Shown here: positions 32,363 through 40,866 of the stretch, piece after piece
Layout of the letters: each line of letters opens with the position of its first letter
Position numbering within the stretch: position 1 is the stretch's first letter
NCBI GenBank assembly: GCA_900468535.1
Contig: UBTY01000057.1
Span: 557 to 44,719, forward strand
Source: Hyphomicrobiales bacterium
GTDB lineage: Bacteria; Pseudomonadota; Alphaproteobacteria; Rhizobiales; Rhizobiaceae
Length of the DNA stretch: 44,163 nucleotides
Direction: 5' to 3'
Notes under the pieces: generated by a model
The model's database searches: none
The model's input: only the letters and a program-made list of their open reading frames with translations
What the model was told of the DNA's origin: nothing
Translations under genes and position numbers: made by a program

Positions 32363-32977
32363 GGCGGTTTTCCTCATAGCTTCGGCACACTGGCCACGGT
32401 TGACAAGGGAAAGTGTGGAGAGCTTCCGCCTGGAAGGCTAGGCCTGAGCGATTACGCTATGTGGTGTAAGCCTCGTCCGGTCAAACCAGTACTGGCGTCA
32501 CAAGAACGACGGCTACGTCAGGGTCCACGCTGACGGGAACCTCGCATACGATTTCAACGGCCGCACGACGACATATGGCGAAGTGACTAGGTCAACGCAT
32601 GCAGCCCATTAGCCATGTCCGCCGGTGGAAACCCTGTTAGAGGTGGCAGTCGGAGCAGGGATTAGAACCCTGCGCCACAGCCCGATAGCTGGAAGCGACC
32701 TCAGGAGAACCCCTGCGATCGGGAGAGCACCGCGCTCCCATTTAGACTCCCGCGTGAGTGCTCAAGGTCCAAGCAATGAGTGTTGCACCGTCGCTGGGCC
32801 CAGCCGGGTATGCCGACGATTGTCATGCGACATCACTAATCCTCTCGATCTCCATTGCCGAATCCGAAGCCAGCTCAGTCCCCGCAGTTACATTTCCCGG
32901 CCGCGAGCGGCCTTCTTCAAAAATCGGATCAACTTCCGAGCTGGTTTGTCCGGGACTGCCTTTCAACGTGGACGGCG
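32363..32977 (+). other. Region between IS110 remnant and second DUF2934 gene
   Basis: Most of these 615 bases show no gene. From about 32457 to 32612 one frame reads YWRHKNDGYVRVHADGNLAY followed by DFNGRTTTYGEVTR, a beta-rich protein-like stretch without a usable start. It may be the end of a truncated gene. Confidence 0.35.
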
Positions 32978-33002
32978 GGAACTGCGCTTCGATGGCGGCG
33001 TT
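32978..33002 (+). promoter_or_regulatory. EcfG/RpoE2-type promoter of second DUF2934 gene
   Basis: GGAAC (32978-32982), 18 nt and TTT from 33001 lie 31 nt before ATG 33033, which has GGGAG as ribosome site. The layout is nearly identical to that of the first DUF2934 gene. Confidence 0.66.
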
Positions 33003-33032
33003 TGGGACTTGCAACCATCCGGGAGAACGATC

Positions 33033-33386
33033 ATGGCCAAGAGACACGCAGACACCGAGACCGAAACCGCATCCATCAAGACCGGGGTTCCTACTCAGCC
33101 CGAGATCAATTCCCAGGCGAACGACGAGACGATCGAACGGATCCGCTCCCGTGCGTACGAGATCTGGGAGGCCGAAGGCGGTCTTCATGGCCGCCAAGAC
33201 GAGCATTGGCTTCAGGCTGAGCACGAGATCCTACATGGGAACGATCTTCTCGAAAGTGACGACGTCCCCAACCTGGTCGCATTGCGCGAAGCCGCCCACC
33301 AGCACACCGATACCTTCATCGTCGCCACCGATCTCGAGGATGCCGATCAGCGCGACGCCATGCCCGGCGTTCGCGAACAGCCCTGA
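33033..33386 (+). CDS. DUF2934 protein, extended
   Basis: The 117-aa paralogue of the product at 30839 has the DUF2934 core (RIRSRAYEIWEAEGGLHGRQ, then DEHWLQAEHEIL) in the middle. A 40-residue Thr/Glu-rich N-terminus and an acidic C-terminal part (DDVPNLVALREAAHQHTDTF, IVATDLEDADQRDAMPG) flank it. It is soluble and of unknown function. The GGGAG site and a close GGAAC-type promoter make ATG 33033 the start. The stretch after it (33387-33728) contains nothing recognisable. Confidence 0.83.
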   Translation: MAKRHADTETETASIKTGVPTQPEINSQANDETIERIRSRAYEIWEAEGGLHGRQDEHWLQAEHEILHGNDLLESDDVPNLVALREAAHQHTDTFIVATDLEDADQRDAMPGVREQP

Positions 33387-33728
33387 TAGGTTTCGGTTTA
33401 GAATATCCGAACGAGCCTGACACCTCCTGCCGTCTGGAAGACTGCAGAAGATCTTCCTAAATCGGGTCCGACGAAATGAGGGAGGTTCAGTTGTGTGAGT
33501 TCGTCTCAAGCGCTACCGACAAGCTGGCCCGCTGCTCATCGATCTCGATACAGCGACGGGCTGGTCGGATGGTTAGGAATGCCTTCGATCTGGCATCTTC
33601 CTCTCCGAAGAGCGTGGGCTCTTTGACGAGGCTCAACAGGCACGGCAAAAGTGACGATTATCCAGTTATCGTCATGGTCAACGAAATAGCACCCCGGTGC
33701 CCGCTGTCGGCCGTGGTAACAGGCGAGG

Positions 33729-33755
33729 GGAACCTGAAACGCTGTGTCCGAGTTT
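33729..33755 (+). promoter_or_regulatory. EcfG/RpoE2-type promoter abutting the topoisomerase IB start
   Basis: GGAAC (33729-33733), 19 nt and TTT (33753-33755) end only 8 nt before ATG 33763. Transcription would begin at or next to the start codon, implying a leaderless mRNA. Confidence 0.5.
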
Positions 33756-33762
33756 CCGCAGA

Positions 33763-34833
33763 ATGAACCAGGTCATTACCGAAATTGACACGATAGCAGA
33801 CGAAACGAAACTCGCCTCGGGCCTCGTCTACGTGCCGGGCCTGGAAACGGGAATTACCCGCAAGATGGGGTCGAAAGGTTTCCTCTATTACGGGCCGAAC
33901 GGTCACCGTATTACAGTGGATTCCGAGATACAGCGACTGAATGCGCTCGCAATCCCTCCGGCGTACACCAACGTTGTCATTTCAACGAACCCGCTTTCAC
34001 ATCTACAGGCAATCGGCACCGACGCGCGGGGACGGCGCCAATATCGCTATCACCCGGATTGGCAAGCTGAACGCGGGAAGGCGAAGTTTGAACGCCTCGT
34101 CGATTTCGCAAGTTGTCTGCCAGACCTTCGCGAGAAGGTCGATGAAGATCTTCGGTCGCGCGGCCTCAACATGGACAAGGCGCTCGCGACCGTGGTCTGG
34201 ATGCTCGATAATCTCTATATCCGTATCGGCAATACCGCGTACGCGAAAGCAAATAGGTCCTTCGGCCTTACAACCCTGAGGAACCGCCATGTGAAGGTCG
34301 AGGGAGGAAACGTTAAATTCCGGTTCAAGGGCAAGTCCGGAAAGGAATGGAACCTTGCACACACCGATCGCCGTATCGCAAACGTTGTACGAAAACTGCA
34401 GGAACTGCCCGGTCAGAACCTTTTCCAGTATCTTTGTGACGAAGGAAGATGCCGTCAGATTTCATCGAGCGATGTAAACGCGTACATCAAGGAGATAACT
34501 GGAGAGGATTACACCTCCCGGCAATTTCGAACCTGGGGCGCGACATGCATGGCAGTTGAAGCCTTGGTTTCGATTGAGGCAGCTAGCACTAAGCGAGCGC
34601 TGGCCCGCCAGCTCAATGAAGCAATTGACCATGTCGCCGCGAGATTGGTCAACACGCGAGCCGTCTGCCGTACTTCATACATCCATCCTGCTGTCTTTGA
34701 GGATTTCGAAACAGGATCGTTGCGGAAGATTCTCACGCTAAAGTCAAAGAGCGAGCGGCTGCTGAAGTGGATGGACGAAGATGAGATACGAGTCCTGAGA
34801 TGGCTCGATAAGCGAGCCTCGATAGCAACCTGA
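33763..34833 (+). CDS. DNA topoisomerase IB
   Basis: The 356-aa poxvirus-like type IB topoisomerase starts at ATG 33763, where family homology begins (DTIADETKLASGLVYV, ITRKMGSKGFLYYGPNG). Active-site elements are visible: GRRQYRYHPDW, WMLDNLYIRIGNTAYAKANR (Arg about 154), KFRFKGKSGKEW (Lys), SRQFRTWGA (Arg256) and the nucleophilic Tyr306 in CRTSYIHPAVFEDF. It relaxes supercoils through a 3'-phosphotyrosyl intermediate. The gene is complete. Bacterial TopIB genes occur in many rhizobia, often with stress genes. No ribosome site is seen before the ATG, consistent with the leaderless promoter geometry. Confidence 0.92.
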   Translation: MNQVITEIDTIADETKLASGLVYVPGLETGITRKMGSKGFLYYGPNGHRITVDSEIQRLNALAIPPAYTNVVISTNPLSHLQAIGTDARGRRQYRYHPDWQAERGKAKFERLVDFASCLPDLREKVDEDLRSRGLNMDKALATVVWMLDNLYIRIGNTAYAKANRSFGLTTLRNRHVKVEGGNVKFRFKGKSGKEWNLAHTDRRIANVVRKLQELPGQNLFQYLCDEGRCRQISSSDVNAYIKEITGEDYTSRQFRTWGATCMAVEALVSIEAASTKRALARQLNEAIDHVAARLVNTRAVCRTSYIHPAVFEDFETGSLRKILTLKSKSERLLKWMDEDEIRVLRWLDKRASIAT

Positions 34834-34904
34834 CGAGTGGGCTTTGAGGAGGACCAACACTGGTCGATGTAGGCGGAGTACTCCAAGTAGGACTAGATTT
34901 TGCG

Positions 34905-35086
34905 ATCTCATCGAACGTTCGCTCAATTTTGAGCAAAGGGTTTATTTTAGCTTCCAGAATTTCAACGCTCATTTGGCCGGTCTTCTGGCACTCCCTCCCT
35001 CGCCATCTCACCGAGTGCACTCCTGGCCTCCGCTCCACGGCGTACTCTCCAGTGCCATCAAGACGCTGAAAGTAAAATGTAGGCAT
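34905..35086 (-). pseudogene. Remnant of a DUF6894-type small protein
   Basis: On the minus strand MPTFYFQRLDGTGEY (start at 35086) is followed in another frame by LGEMAREGVPEDRPNER, then back in the first frame by VEILEAKINPLLKIERTFDE. DUF6894 proteins of rhizobia begin MPxYYFxxxDG, continue with LxEMARDGxPD and end VEVRDExGxPLLxxxLxFE, so the order fits. A shortened middle and two frame changes indicate decay. The match is by pattern only. Confidence 0.45.
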
Positions 35087-35607
35087 TGTCTTGCTCATCG
35101 TGATTTGCTGTACTGGCGGCAGAATGTTCCGTGGTGTCGAATGTTCCCGAACTATGCTCGTTCGTCATTATGCCAAACCTTTCTTCATAACGCGTGGTTC
35201 TCGCCACGTGTCTGCTCAAGTCGTGCCGGCCGTCTTCCACCAGACTGGACCCCGCACGCCAACCGCAACCTCAGCGTCATTCACTGCTTCTTGCTTTAGT
35301 CCGTCATTCATCGTCGCCACCGGCGTACCTCACGCTCCCCGGGAAGATTGGGGTCCACCCGTTGCCAGAAGCGGCCCCTGACCACGACGTAGCGACAATC
35401 CGGCGTCTCGACGAACGTGTGGATGCCACTCCGTCACCTGGCTGAGACTTCGACTTCGCCATTCTCATGCCAAGTCTTCAAACGCACGTGGCTATCTGAA
35501 CCTCCCGTTTTGTCGGAAGATGTCGTCCGCGCGTCTCATTTATTCCGTCTTAGCAAACCTTTTGTCTCCACCGACGTTAGGCCCTCGACCAACGAGGAGA
35601 CATTTCC
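35087..35607. other. Intergenic region upstream of stress SDR
   Basis: About 520 bases contain no supported gene. GGAAG-N19-TTT at 35515-35540 is one mismatch from the stress promoter consensus and points to the SDR, but it is weak and 70 nt from the start codon. Confidence 0.35.
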
Positions 35608-36564
35608 ATGTCATCAGAAGCCACATCCGAAACACAGCGCGAGATCCAGCAACAGGTCCAGCAGGGCGACAAGAAAGAGAAATCGAAGCCAGAAGGTGCC
35701 ATGCAGGCGGGCGCGCGGCGCTATCCGGAGCCGCCGTTTCCCGCCGTCCATCAGGATAAGCCCGGCTCCGAGGAAGACCTTCCGCTTGCGCCGATGTACG
35801 ATGCGCCATTCTATAATGGGTCAGAGAAGCTCCAGGATAAGGTCGCGCTGATCACAGGAGGAGACTCCGGCATCGGCCGTTCGGTCGCCATCCTCTTTGC
35901 CCGTGAAGGCGCCGACGTCGCGATCGTCCACCTCGATGAGACAAAAGACGCAGAAATCACGAAGGCGGCGGTAGAAAAGGAAGGGCGCAGATGTCTAGTC
36001 ATCAGGGGCGACGTGAAGGACCCTGCCTTCTGCCGTAAAGCGGTTGAGAAGACGAAGATGCAGTTCTCGAAGCTCGACATCCTAGTCAACAATGCCGCCT
36101 TCCAGGTCCATACTACTGATATCGAAGATCTGACCGACGAGCATTTCGACGAGACCCTGAAGACAAACCTCTACGGTTACTTCTACATGGCCAGAGCAGC
36201 GATTCCCCATCTGGCGAATGGATCCGCCATCATCAACACGGGCTCGGTAACGGGCCTGGAAGGTTCGAAGGAACTGCTCGATTACTCCATGACGAAGGGG
36301 GGCATCCACGCCTTTACAAAGGCACTGTCCAGCCAATTGATCCCCCAAGGGATTCGCGTAAATGCCATCGCTCCGGGGCCAGTTTGGACGCCGCTGAACC
36401 CGTCCGACAAGCAGGCAGAGGACGTGGCTAAGTTTGGCAGCAAAGCAGTAATGAAGCGCCCGGCACAGCCCGAAGAGATTGCACCCGCCTACGTCTTCCT
36501 CGCGTCACCGCAGATGTCGAGCTACATCACGGGGGAAATTCTTCCAATTGTCGGCGGATACTGA
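35608..36564 (+). CDS. Stress-type SDR oxidoreductase with N-terminal extension
   Basis: The 318-aa SDR has a hydrophilic N-terminal extension (about 70 residues, QREIQQQVQQGDKKEKSKPE, then AVHQDKPGSEEDL). Next come cofactor motif ALITGGDSGIGRSVAI, NNAAFQ in place of NNAG, TGSVTGLEG and active-site YSMTKGG. The GSEEDLPLAPMYDAPFY-YxGSxKLxDKVALITGGDSGIG layout is that of the glucose/ribitol-dehydrogenase-like general stress SDRs of bacilli and rhizobia. Substrate unknown. GAGGAG precedes ATG 35608. The small membrane protein that follows starts 19 nt after its stop. Confidence 0.87.
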   Translation: MSSEATSETQREIQQQVQQGDKKEKSKPEGAMQAGARRYPEPPFPAVHQDKPGSEEDLPLAPMYDAPFYNGSEKLQDKVALITGGDSGIGRSVAILFAREGADVAIVHLDETKDAEITKAAVEKEGRRCLVIRGDVKDPAFCRKAVEKTKMQFSKLDILVNNAAFQVHTTDIEDLTDEHFDETLKTNLYGYFYMARAAIPHLANGSAIINTGSVTGLEGSKELLDYSMTKGGIHAFTKALSSQLIPQGIRVNAIAPGPVWTPLNPSDKQAEDVAKFGSKAVMKRPAQPEEIAPAYVFLASPQMSSYITGEILPIVGGY

Positions 36565-36583
36565 GTCTGCAGGAGATCAAGCA

Positions 36584-36943
36584 ATGACCAAATTTAACAA
36601 CAGGCAAACCGGGAAGGTGACCGAGACCGCAACGGAGGCTCGTCAGGGCAACTATGGTAGACCGGTTCTCTTGGTCTTGGTCTGCGGCCTCATTCTGGCA
36701 CTCCTTGCATGGACTGGTGCGGAAATCTGGGGTGAAAGCCAAGACACTGACGCCCGGCCAACGGCATCCACGAAGCAAGATACGATCAATGCGCAGCCGG
36801 CAGGACCCGGCACTTTTGACAACAATGCAGCCGACGGCAGCGGCCGTCCTCCTGAAGCGACAGATCGTAGTCCTTCACCATCTGGCAACGGTGGTGGACC
36901 CACGCAGGTGACGACGCCGACGGGAACTGAAAAAGTCAGGTAG
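36584..36943 (+). CDS. Small single-pass membrane protein
   Basis: The 119-aa protein starts at ATG 36584 after GGAG. A cytoplasmic hydrophilic N-terminus leads to one membrane helix at about residues 25-47 (PVLLVLVCGLILALLAWTGA). A long Pro/Gly/Ser/Thr-rich, probably unstructured external tail follows. No family is recognised. It lies directly behind the stress SDR and is likely cotranscribed. Its last codons contain the GGAAC box of the next promoter. Confidence 0.68.
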   Translation: MTKFNNRQTGKVTETATEARQGNYGRPVLLVLVCGLILALLAWTGAEIWGESQDTDARPTASTKQDTINAQPAGPGTFDNNAADGSGRPPEATDRSPSPSGNGGGPTQVTTPTGTEKVR

Positions 36944-36948
36944 CTATT
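36923..36948 (+). promoter_or_regulatory. EcfG/RpoE2-type promoter of dehalogenase-like hydrolase gene
   Basis: GGAAC (36923-36927), inside the end of the preceding gene, 19 nt and TT (36947-36948) precede ATG 36974 by 25 nt. AAGGTGA at about 36960 is the ribosome site. The geometry is good. Confidence 0.6.
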
Positions 36949-36973
36949 CCGACCCCGTCAAGGTGACGACCCC

Positions 36974-37891
36974 ATGTTTGAGAACTTTCGGCTCGACATG
37001 ATCGATGTCCCGGATACGACTCTGCGCGTTCGCTATGGAGGTTCCGGTCCGCCATTGCTCCTGCTTCACGGACATCCGCGCACCCACACCACATGGCACC
37101 GGGTGGCGGCGATCCTGGCCGAACATTTTACCATTGTCTGTCCGGATCTCCGGGGATTTGGCCAGTCGGGCAAGCCGGATGACCCCCACGATTATGAAGC
37201 TTCATCCAAGCGGGCAAAGGCGCGCGATTGCGTCGCACTCATGGGTCAGCTGGGCTTTTCGGAGTTCAGCATGGCCGGTCATGATCGCGGCTCCTACACC
37301 GCATTTCGCACCGCCATGGACTACCCTCATAAAGTAACGAAGCTAGCAATTCTCGACGGCGTCCCGATCCTGGAAGCTTTGGAAAGATGCAACAGTCGAT
37401 TTGCAACGCGTTGGTGGCATTGGTTTTTCTTTGCGCAACGCGACAAACCCGAACAAGCGATACTGGCTGATCCGGCTGCATGGTACGGCGGCACGGAGGG
37501 GTCGATGGGGAGTGAGAATTTTGCGGACTTCAGGAGTGCGATACAGGATCCCGCTACAGTCCAGGGCATGCTTGGCGATTACCGGGCCGGGATCTACGTC
37601 GATCAACATCATGATCTTGAGGACAGGAATGCGGGACATCGTCTCGAATGCCCGGTTCACGTTCTTTGGTCGCGTCAGGACGATCTCGAGGCGCTGTACG
37701 GAGATGTTCTGGCAATCTGGCGCCCTTGGTGCAAGCTGCCCGTAACAGGCAGGGGGTTAGACTGCGGTCACCACATGGCCGAGGAAGCACCCGTCGAGTT
37801 AGCAAACGAGCTAATACAATTCATCGGTGCCGGAGACTGCCAGGGAATTGCCCCCGACGGACCATGTGGGGAACGACTCTCCGCGCCTTAG
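36974..37891 (+). CDS. Alpha/beta hydrolase, haloacetate dehalogenase-like
   Basis: The 305-aa hydrolase has LLLLHGHPRTHTTWHRVA (oxyanion hole), PDLRGFGQSGKP, and the nucleophile elbow AGHDRGSYTAFRTAMDYP with Asp-Arg and a following Arg, then KLAILDGVP. The cap contains WWHWFFFAQRDKPE, YRAGIYVDQHHDLED and WSRQDDLEALYGDVLAIWRP; the catalytic His is in CGHHMAEEAP. Asp-Arg-x-x-x-x-x-Arg and the cap layout recall fluoroacetate dehalogenases, in which both Arg bind the carboxylate; in those the elbow is usually DRG too. Activity needs testing; other acid-nucleophile hydrolases share these motifs. Confidence 0.85.
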   Translation: MFENFRLDMIDVPDTTLRVRYGGSGPPLLLLHGHPRTHTTWHRVAAILAEHFTIVCPDLRGFGQSGKPDDPHDYEASSKRAKARDCVALMGQLGFSEFSMAGHDRGSYTAFRTAMDYPHKVTKLAILDGVPILEALERCNSRFATRWWHWFFFAQRDKPEQAILADPAAWYGGTEGSMGSENFADFRSAIQDPATVQGMLGDYRAGIYVDQHHDLEDRNAGHRLECPVHVLWSRQDDLEALYGDVLAIWRPWCKLPVTGRGLDCGHHMAEEAPVELANELIQFIGAGDCQGIAPDGPCGERLSAP

Positions 37892-38940
37892 TGTAGCGCC
37901 CACTGGGTTTGTCGTTAGACGGTCCCAATGACAATGTGGAACAAGTGGTGGCAATTTCCCGTTCGCGCCGCCAGAAGAAAGCACTCCGCTATAAAGATAA
38001 TTCATCAAGGACTGTGTATGCGGAGGCGCCCTCTATCCGCTTCGTTCTGGTGCCGAACTTCATCCTTGCAAGGGGCGACGGCACCATTCTTTCGATAAAC
38101 TTCGAGGGCAGCCTGTGGCGGAATACTTTCCGACCCGCCATCAATCACTCGGTGACCGATATGACGACCGCATGAATTCGATCCGGCGACCGTCGATCGC
38201 GGCCATGAGAAGTCAGGACGAGGACAGAACGGACGGCATCTACGAGACGAACTGCGGTGCGTTGATGCGCTCGTCAGTTGGGGATCTCGGTGGGCGAACG
38301 CCGAGTTCGCGAGCATCTCGCGGATCAGATTGCAAAGCTCTGCTTTTCCTGGCAGGAATCGGGAAGTTTGTTTCATGAGGTGGCTGGCGCGCTGAGCTTT
38401 GATCACTTCGTGTCTTCGCAGACCTTAGCGATGAACGGGTATTCCCCCGGCGTAAGCACTTCGATAGAGCCAGCGAAAATCTGCCTCCCGCAGATCACTG
38501 CATCACACGCGAACCCACGTGTCTGAACGAGTAGCCTGACGGTTTTCCAAGCGAGGGTAAGGTCCCGCTAGCTGGCGGCAATTGCGATATCGAACCATTC
38601 GCGAGCCCCGTCCGCATGCCGGACAAGCCGGGGGAATACCGGCTCGGGAAAGGAAGATGCAGGTATCAGCGTCAATGTGGGGGATCCGTTCGGCGATGAA
38701 GCCTGCCGGGAACAAATCAGAGGGGCTAAGCTTCGCGCTCGTCATTCTGATTACTTTGCGAGAACCAGCAAAGCAGCATCGCTACAACTGCATGAAAACT
38801 GTGTCAGAGCCAATTGGAACGCCGATTGACAGAATTAACTATAGCGAGGGTTTAACTTCCTCGTCAGGTCGAGCCCTCCTGTTGCCGCCTTTACGACAAG
38901 CATGCCAACGGCGGATTAGTTCTTTGCCATGAACAGATCA
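37892..38940. other. Long region without supported gene
   Basis: About 1.05 kb carry only short overlapping frames. Between about 38165 and 38380 one frame starts EFDPATV, another reads SIAAMRSQDEDRTD and a third REHLADQIAKLCFSWQESG, in the order seen in short rhizobial proteins with an FDPxTVxAMRxAxD start. This may be a frameshifted remnant. I see no promoter or terminator on the plus strand. Confidence 0.3.
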
Positions 38941-38946
38941 AGTTCG

Positions 38947-39003
38947 AAAAAAACCCCGCCAAGGGGACGGGGTGAGTCGGGAGAAAGGAAATAGGGGTGA
39001 CTA
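38947..39003 (-). ncRNA. Candidate stress-induced small RNA, about 56 nt
   Basis: On the minus strand a transcript starting near 39003 would run through pyrimidine-rich CCTATTTCCTTTCTCCC. It ends at a strong intrinsic terminator: CCCCGTC (38972-38966) pairs with GGCGGGG (38960-38954) around CCCTT, then seven T (38953-38947). No reading frame fits. The UUUCCUUUCUCCC stretch is complementary to ribosome binding sites, so a trans-acting RNA is plausible. Confidence 0.5.
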
Positions 39004-39009
39004 CTTTTA

Positions 39010-39035
39010 AACGCGGCTGATTAAAGAAAGGTTCC
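39010..39035 (-). promoter_or_regulatory. EcfG/RpoE2-type promoter of the small RNA
   Basis: On the minus strand GGAAC (39035-39031), 19 nt and TTT (39011-39009) match the same consensus as the protein-gene promoters. GGAAC also overlaps a CCGTCCG/CGGACGG stem at about 39036-39052. The stretch from there to 39439 shows no gene. Confidence 0.5.
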
Positions 39036-39439
39036 GTCCGGGGCGGACGGTCCATTAAATTTAACGATTCACCTAGACCACCCGTCACCCGATAGCCCGC
39101 TGCAGGTCAACATTACCGACCCCGCACCGGTTTTCTAGTAGATCGGCAGCTCTAGGGCCGTAACGCGAAGAGCCCAATCGCCTCGTACAATTGGACCCTT
39201 CGCAGCATAGCTCGACGAACTATCTCACGGAGCTTGCTGATGAAGCATTATTCGACAGAGCTTCTTGCGTCACGGGTTAGCCCTTAAGACGGTAAACTAA
39301 CTCGATATACGACAATGCCGCTTCGGAATGAGCACCACGGTTGCGGCAAGGAAGAACGCCATAGAACGCTTCACCTGTCCTAAGATAAAACGTCGGTGTG
39401 GCTACCACAATCAGACCTAGGTCGGACGGTGTGAAGAAA

Positions 39440-39469
39440 AACCCGACAGACATGGGGATCTGTCGGGTT
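39440..39469 (-). terminator. Intrinsic terminator downstream of Gly/Ser-rich protein gene
   Basis: AACCCGACAGA and TCTGTCGGGTT pair perfectly over 11 bp with an 8-nt loop. On the minus strand the stem is followed by TTTTTCTTC, so it ends transcripts arriving from the gene at 39602-40312. Confidence 0.75.
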
Positions 39470-39601
39470 CTACAGCCCGTGTCGTGCGTTCGCGGGCGAT
39501 GCAACAAGGGGTGTTGCGAAAGTTTAACCCTTCTCGTTGCTGGTTGTTCCCGGTCCGGTGGAACTATGTATTAGAGTGGTCCAGCAAGCGGGTGGCGGAA
39601 A

Positions 39602-40312
39602 TCACTGGGTGGACAAGGTCGCGCCCTCATCAGAAACGGTTGGCTCCGTCGATGTCACCGGGTCGGTGGGAGTGCCGGGATCAGTTGCCGCTGCAGGAGC
39701 GGTCGGCGTGAGCGTCGCTCTAATCTGATCGATCTTTCCGTCGGCGTCGCCGACGCCCAGGATCGACTTGGCCTTATCGAGGGTGGCAGCGGCGACTTCG
39801 CCCGTTCTTGTTGCAGACGCTAGGGCCACTCTTAATGCCTCGTCTCCGAGAAGGGGATCATCTACGGATGGCTCTGTGCCGTTGTCGAGCTCGTATTGCG
39901 CGTAGGCAACCGCGTAGGCCGAAATCGCGGCCATCTTGGGGTCGGAGGTGTGGAGATAGGCTTTGTAATTGCGGTTGAGCGAGTTCAGGCTCGCAAGGTG
40001 AGCGGAAGCCTTTTTATCCTTGGTGGCGACGGCTGTCGTTTTGCCACTCTTGAAGAATTGCGACCTCCTGTCCGCTTCACTCGACTTGCCTTTCGATTCG
40101 CCACCCTTGGAGTTTGAGTTGCCGTGCCCCGAACCTGATTTGCTGTGGCTGCTACCACTGCTGCCGTGACTGCCACCCCCATTTCCGCCGCCGTGGCCGC
40201 CACCGTTGCCGTTGTTTGCCATCGCAACGGTGTCGAAACCGGTGATCGCCAGCGCAGTTGTGGCGGCAGCGAGAGAGAGCGCGGCCATGGAAGCCAGAGT
40301 AGGGATACGCAT
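39602..40312 (-). CDS. Secreted Gly/Ser/His-rich protein
   Basis: The 236-aa protein starts at ATG 40312 behind GGAGGAAACG. It has an N-terminal signal sequence (hydrophobic core MAALSLAAATTALAIT, likely cleavage near the MAMANN-like AVAMA segment). A low-complexity region rich in Gly, Ser, His and Asn follows at about 33-75 (NGNGGGHGGGNGGGSHGSSG). A helical domain comes next (SAHLASLNSLNRNYKAYLHT, AAISAYAVAYAQYELDN), then a Thr/Pro-rich tail. The middle domain (ASLNSLNRNxxAxxxxSxxxMxxIxAY) occurs in rhizobial exported proteins of unknown function. Periplasmic or extracellular location is inferred. A terminator lies 130 nt downstream. Confidence 0.75.
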   Translation of the reverse strand: MRIPTLASMAALSLAAATTALAITGFDTVAMANNGNGGGHGGGNGGGSHGSSGSSHSKSGSGHGNSNSKGGESKGKSSEADRRSQFFKSGKTTAVATKDKKASAHLASLNSLNRNYKAYLHTSDPKMAAISAYAVAYAQYELDNGTEPSVDDPLLGDEALRVALASATRTGEVAAATLDKAKSILGVGDADGKIDQIRATLTPTAPAAATDPGTPTDPVTSTEPTVSDEGATLSTQ

Positions 40313-40607
40313 CGTTTCCTCCAAATTGCCTGCCAGGATTGGCTCGGCCTGTGTTCGTCCGAATCCGAATCGTAGATGCCAAACACAGATGGAGCATCGG
40401 ACAGAAGTCCGATGTGCCGACAAGGTGGTGGTCCGTTTTCAGTTCACTGTTAATGAATAACCAATGGCGTGGGATCCTGGCCCCAATTCGCAGCGGTGAC
40501 GCTAATCTGTGCGAACGGCGGCAAGCTTTGGCAAGCGTCTTGCAAAGGTTCGCGCGACAAGCAGCATAAGCCGGTAGTCTACCAGATCACGGCGCCCGCA
40601 AAATATA

Positions 40608-40634
40608 GCAGCCTCGCTGGTCAAGCGAGGCTGC
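40608..40634 (-). terminator. Intrinsic terminator overlapping small gene stop
   Basis: GCAGCCTCGC (40608-40617) pairs perfectly with GCGAGGCTGC (40625-40634) around TGGTCAA. On the minus strand the stem is followed by TATATTTT. The stop codon of the gene at 40621-40866 lies within the loop. Confidence 0.65.
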
Positions 40635-40866
40635 AAGTTCCCACATAAGGATCTACAGAGATCCGGTCCGGGAACCGCAATATCAATAGAACGTTCCATG
40701 CATTTCTTTTCTTTGTTGCGGTTCGATCGACGGATTCGGACAGCACGCTGGACTTTCGAGCAGCATCAATCGCCATTTCTATAAAATAGCTCGTGAAAAA
40801 GCTGCCATCTGATTTTGACAATCGAAGAGCTACTTCCAGGTGGTCAACAAGTAAGCTTTTCTGCAT
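40621..40866 (-). CDS. Small hypothetical protein
   Basis: The 81-aa protein starts at ATG 40866, preceded by a perfect AGGAGG 5 nt upstream. It begins QKSLLVDHLEVALRLSKSDG followed by SFFTSYFIEMAIDAARKSS, an amphipathic helical pattern. The second half is less regular (ATKKRNAWNVLLILRFPDRI). The excellent ribosome site and the terminator at its end support a real transcription unit. No known family is recognised. Confidence 0.6.
   Translation of the reverse strand: MQKSLLVDHLEVALRLSKSDGSFFTSYFIEMAIDAARKSSVLSESVDRTATKKRNAWNVLLILRFPDRISVDPYVGTCSLA

Noticed and set aside
35515..35540. GGAAG-N19-TTT as a stress promoter for the SDR
   Set aside because: One mismatch in the conserved -35 and a long distance to the start; kept only as a weak possibility.
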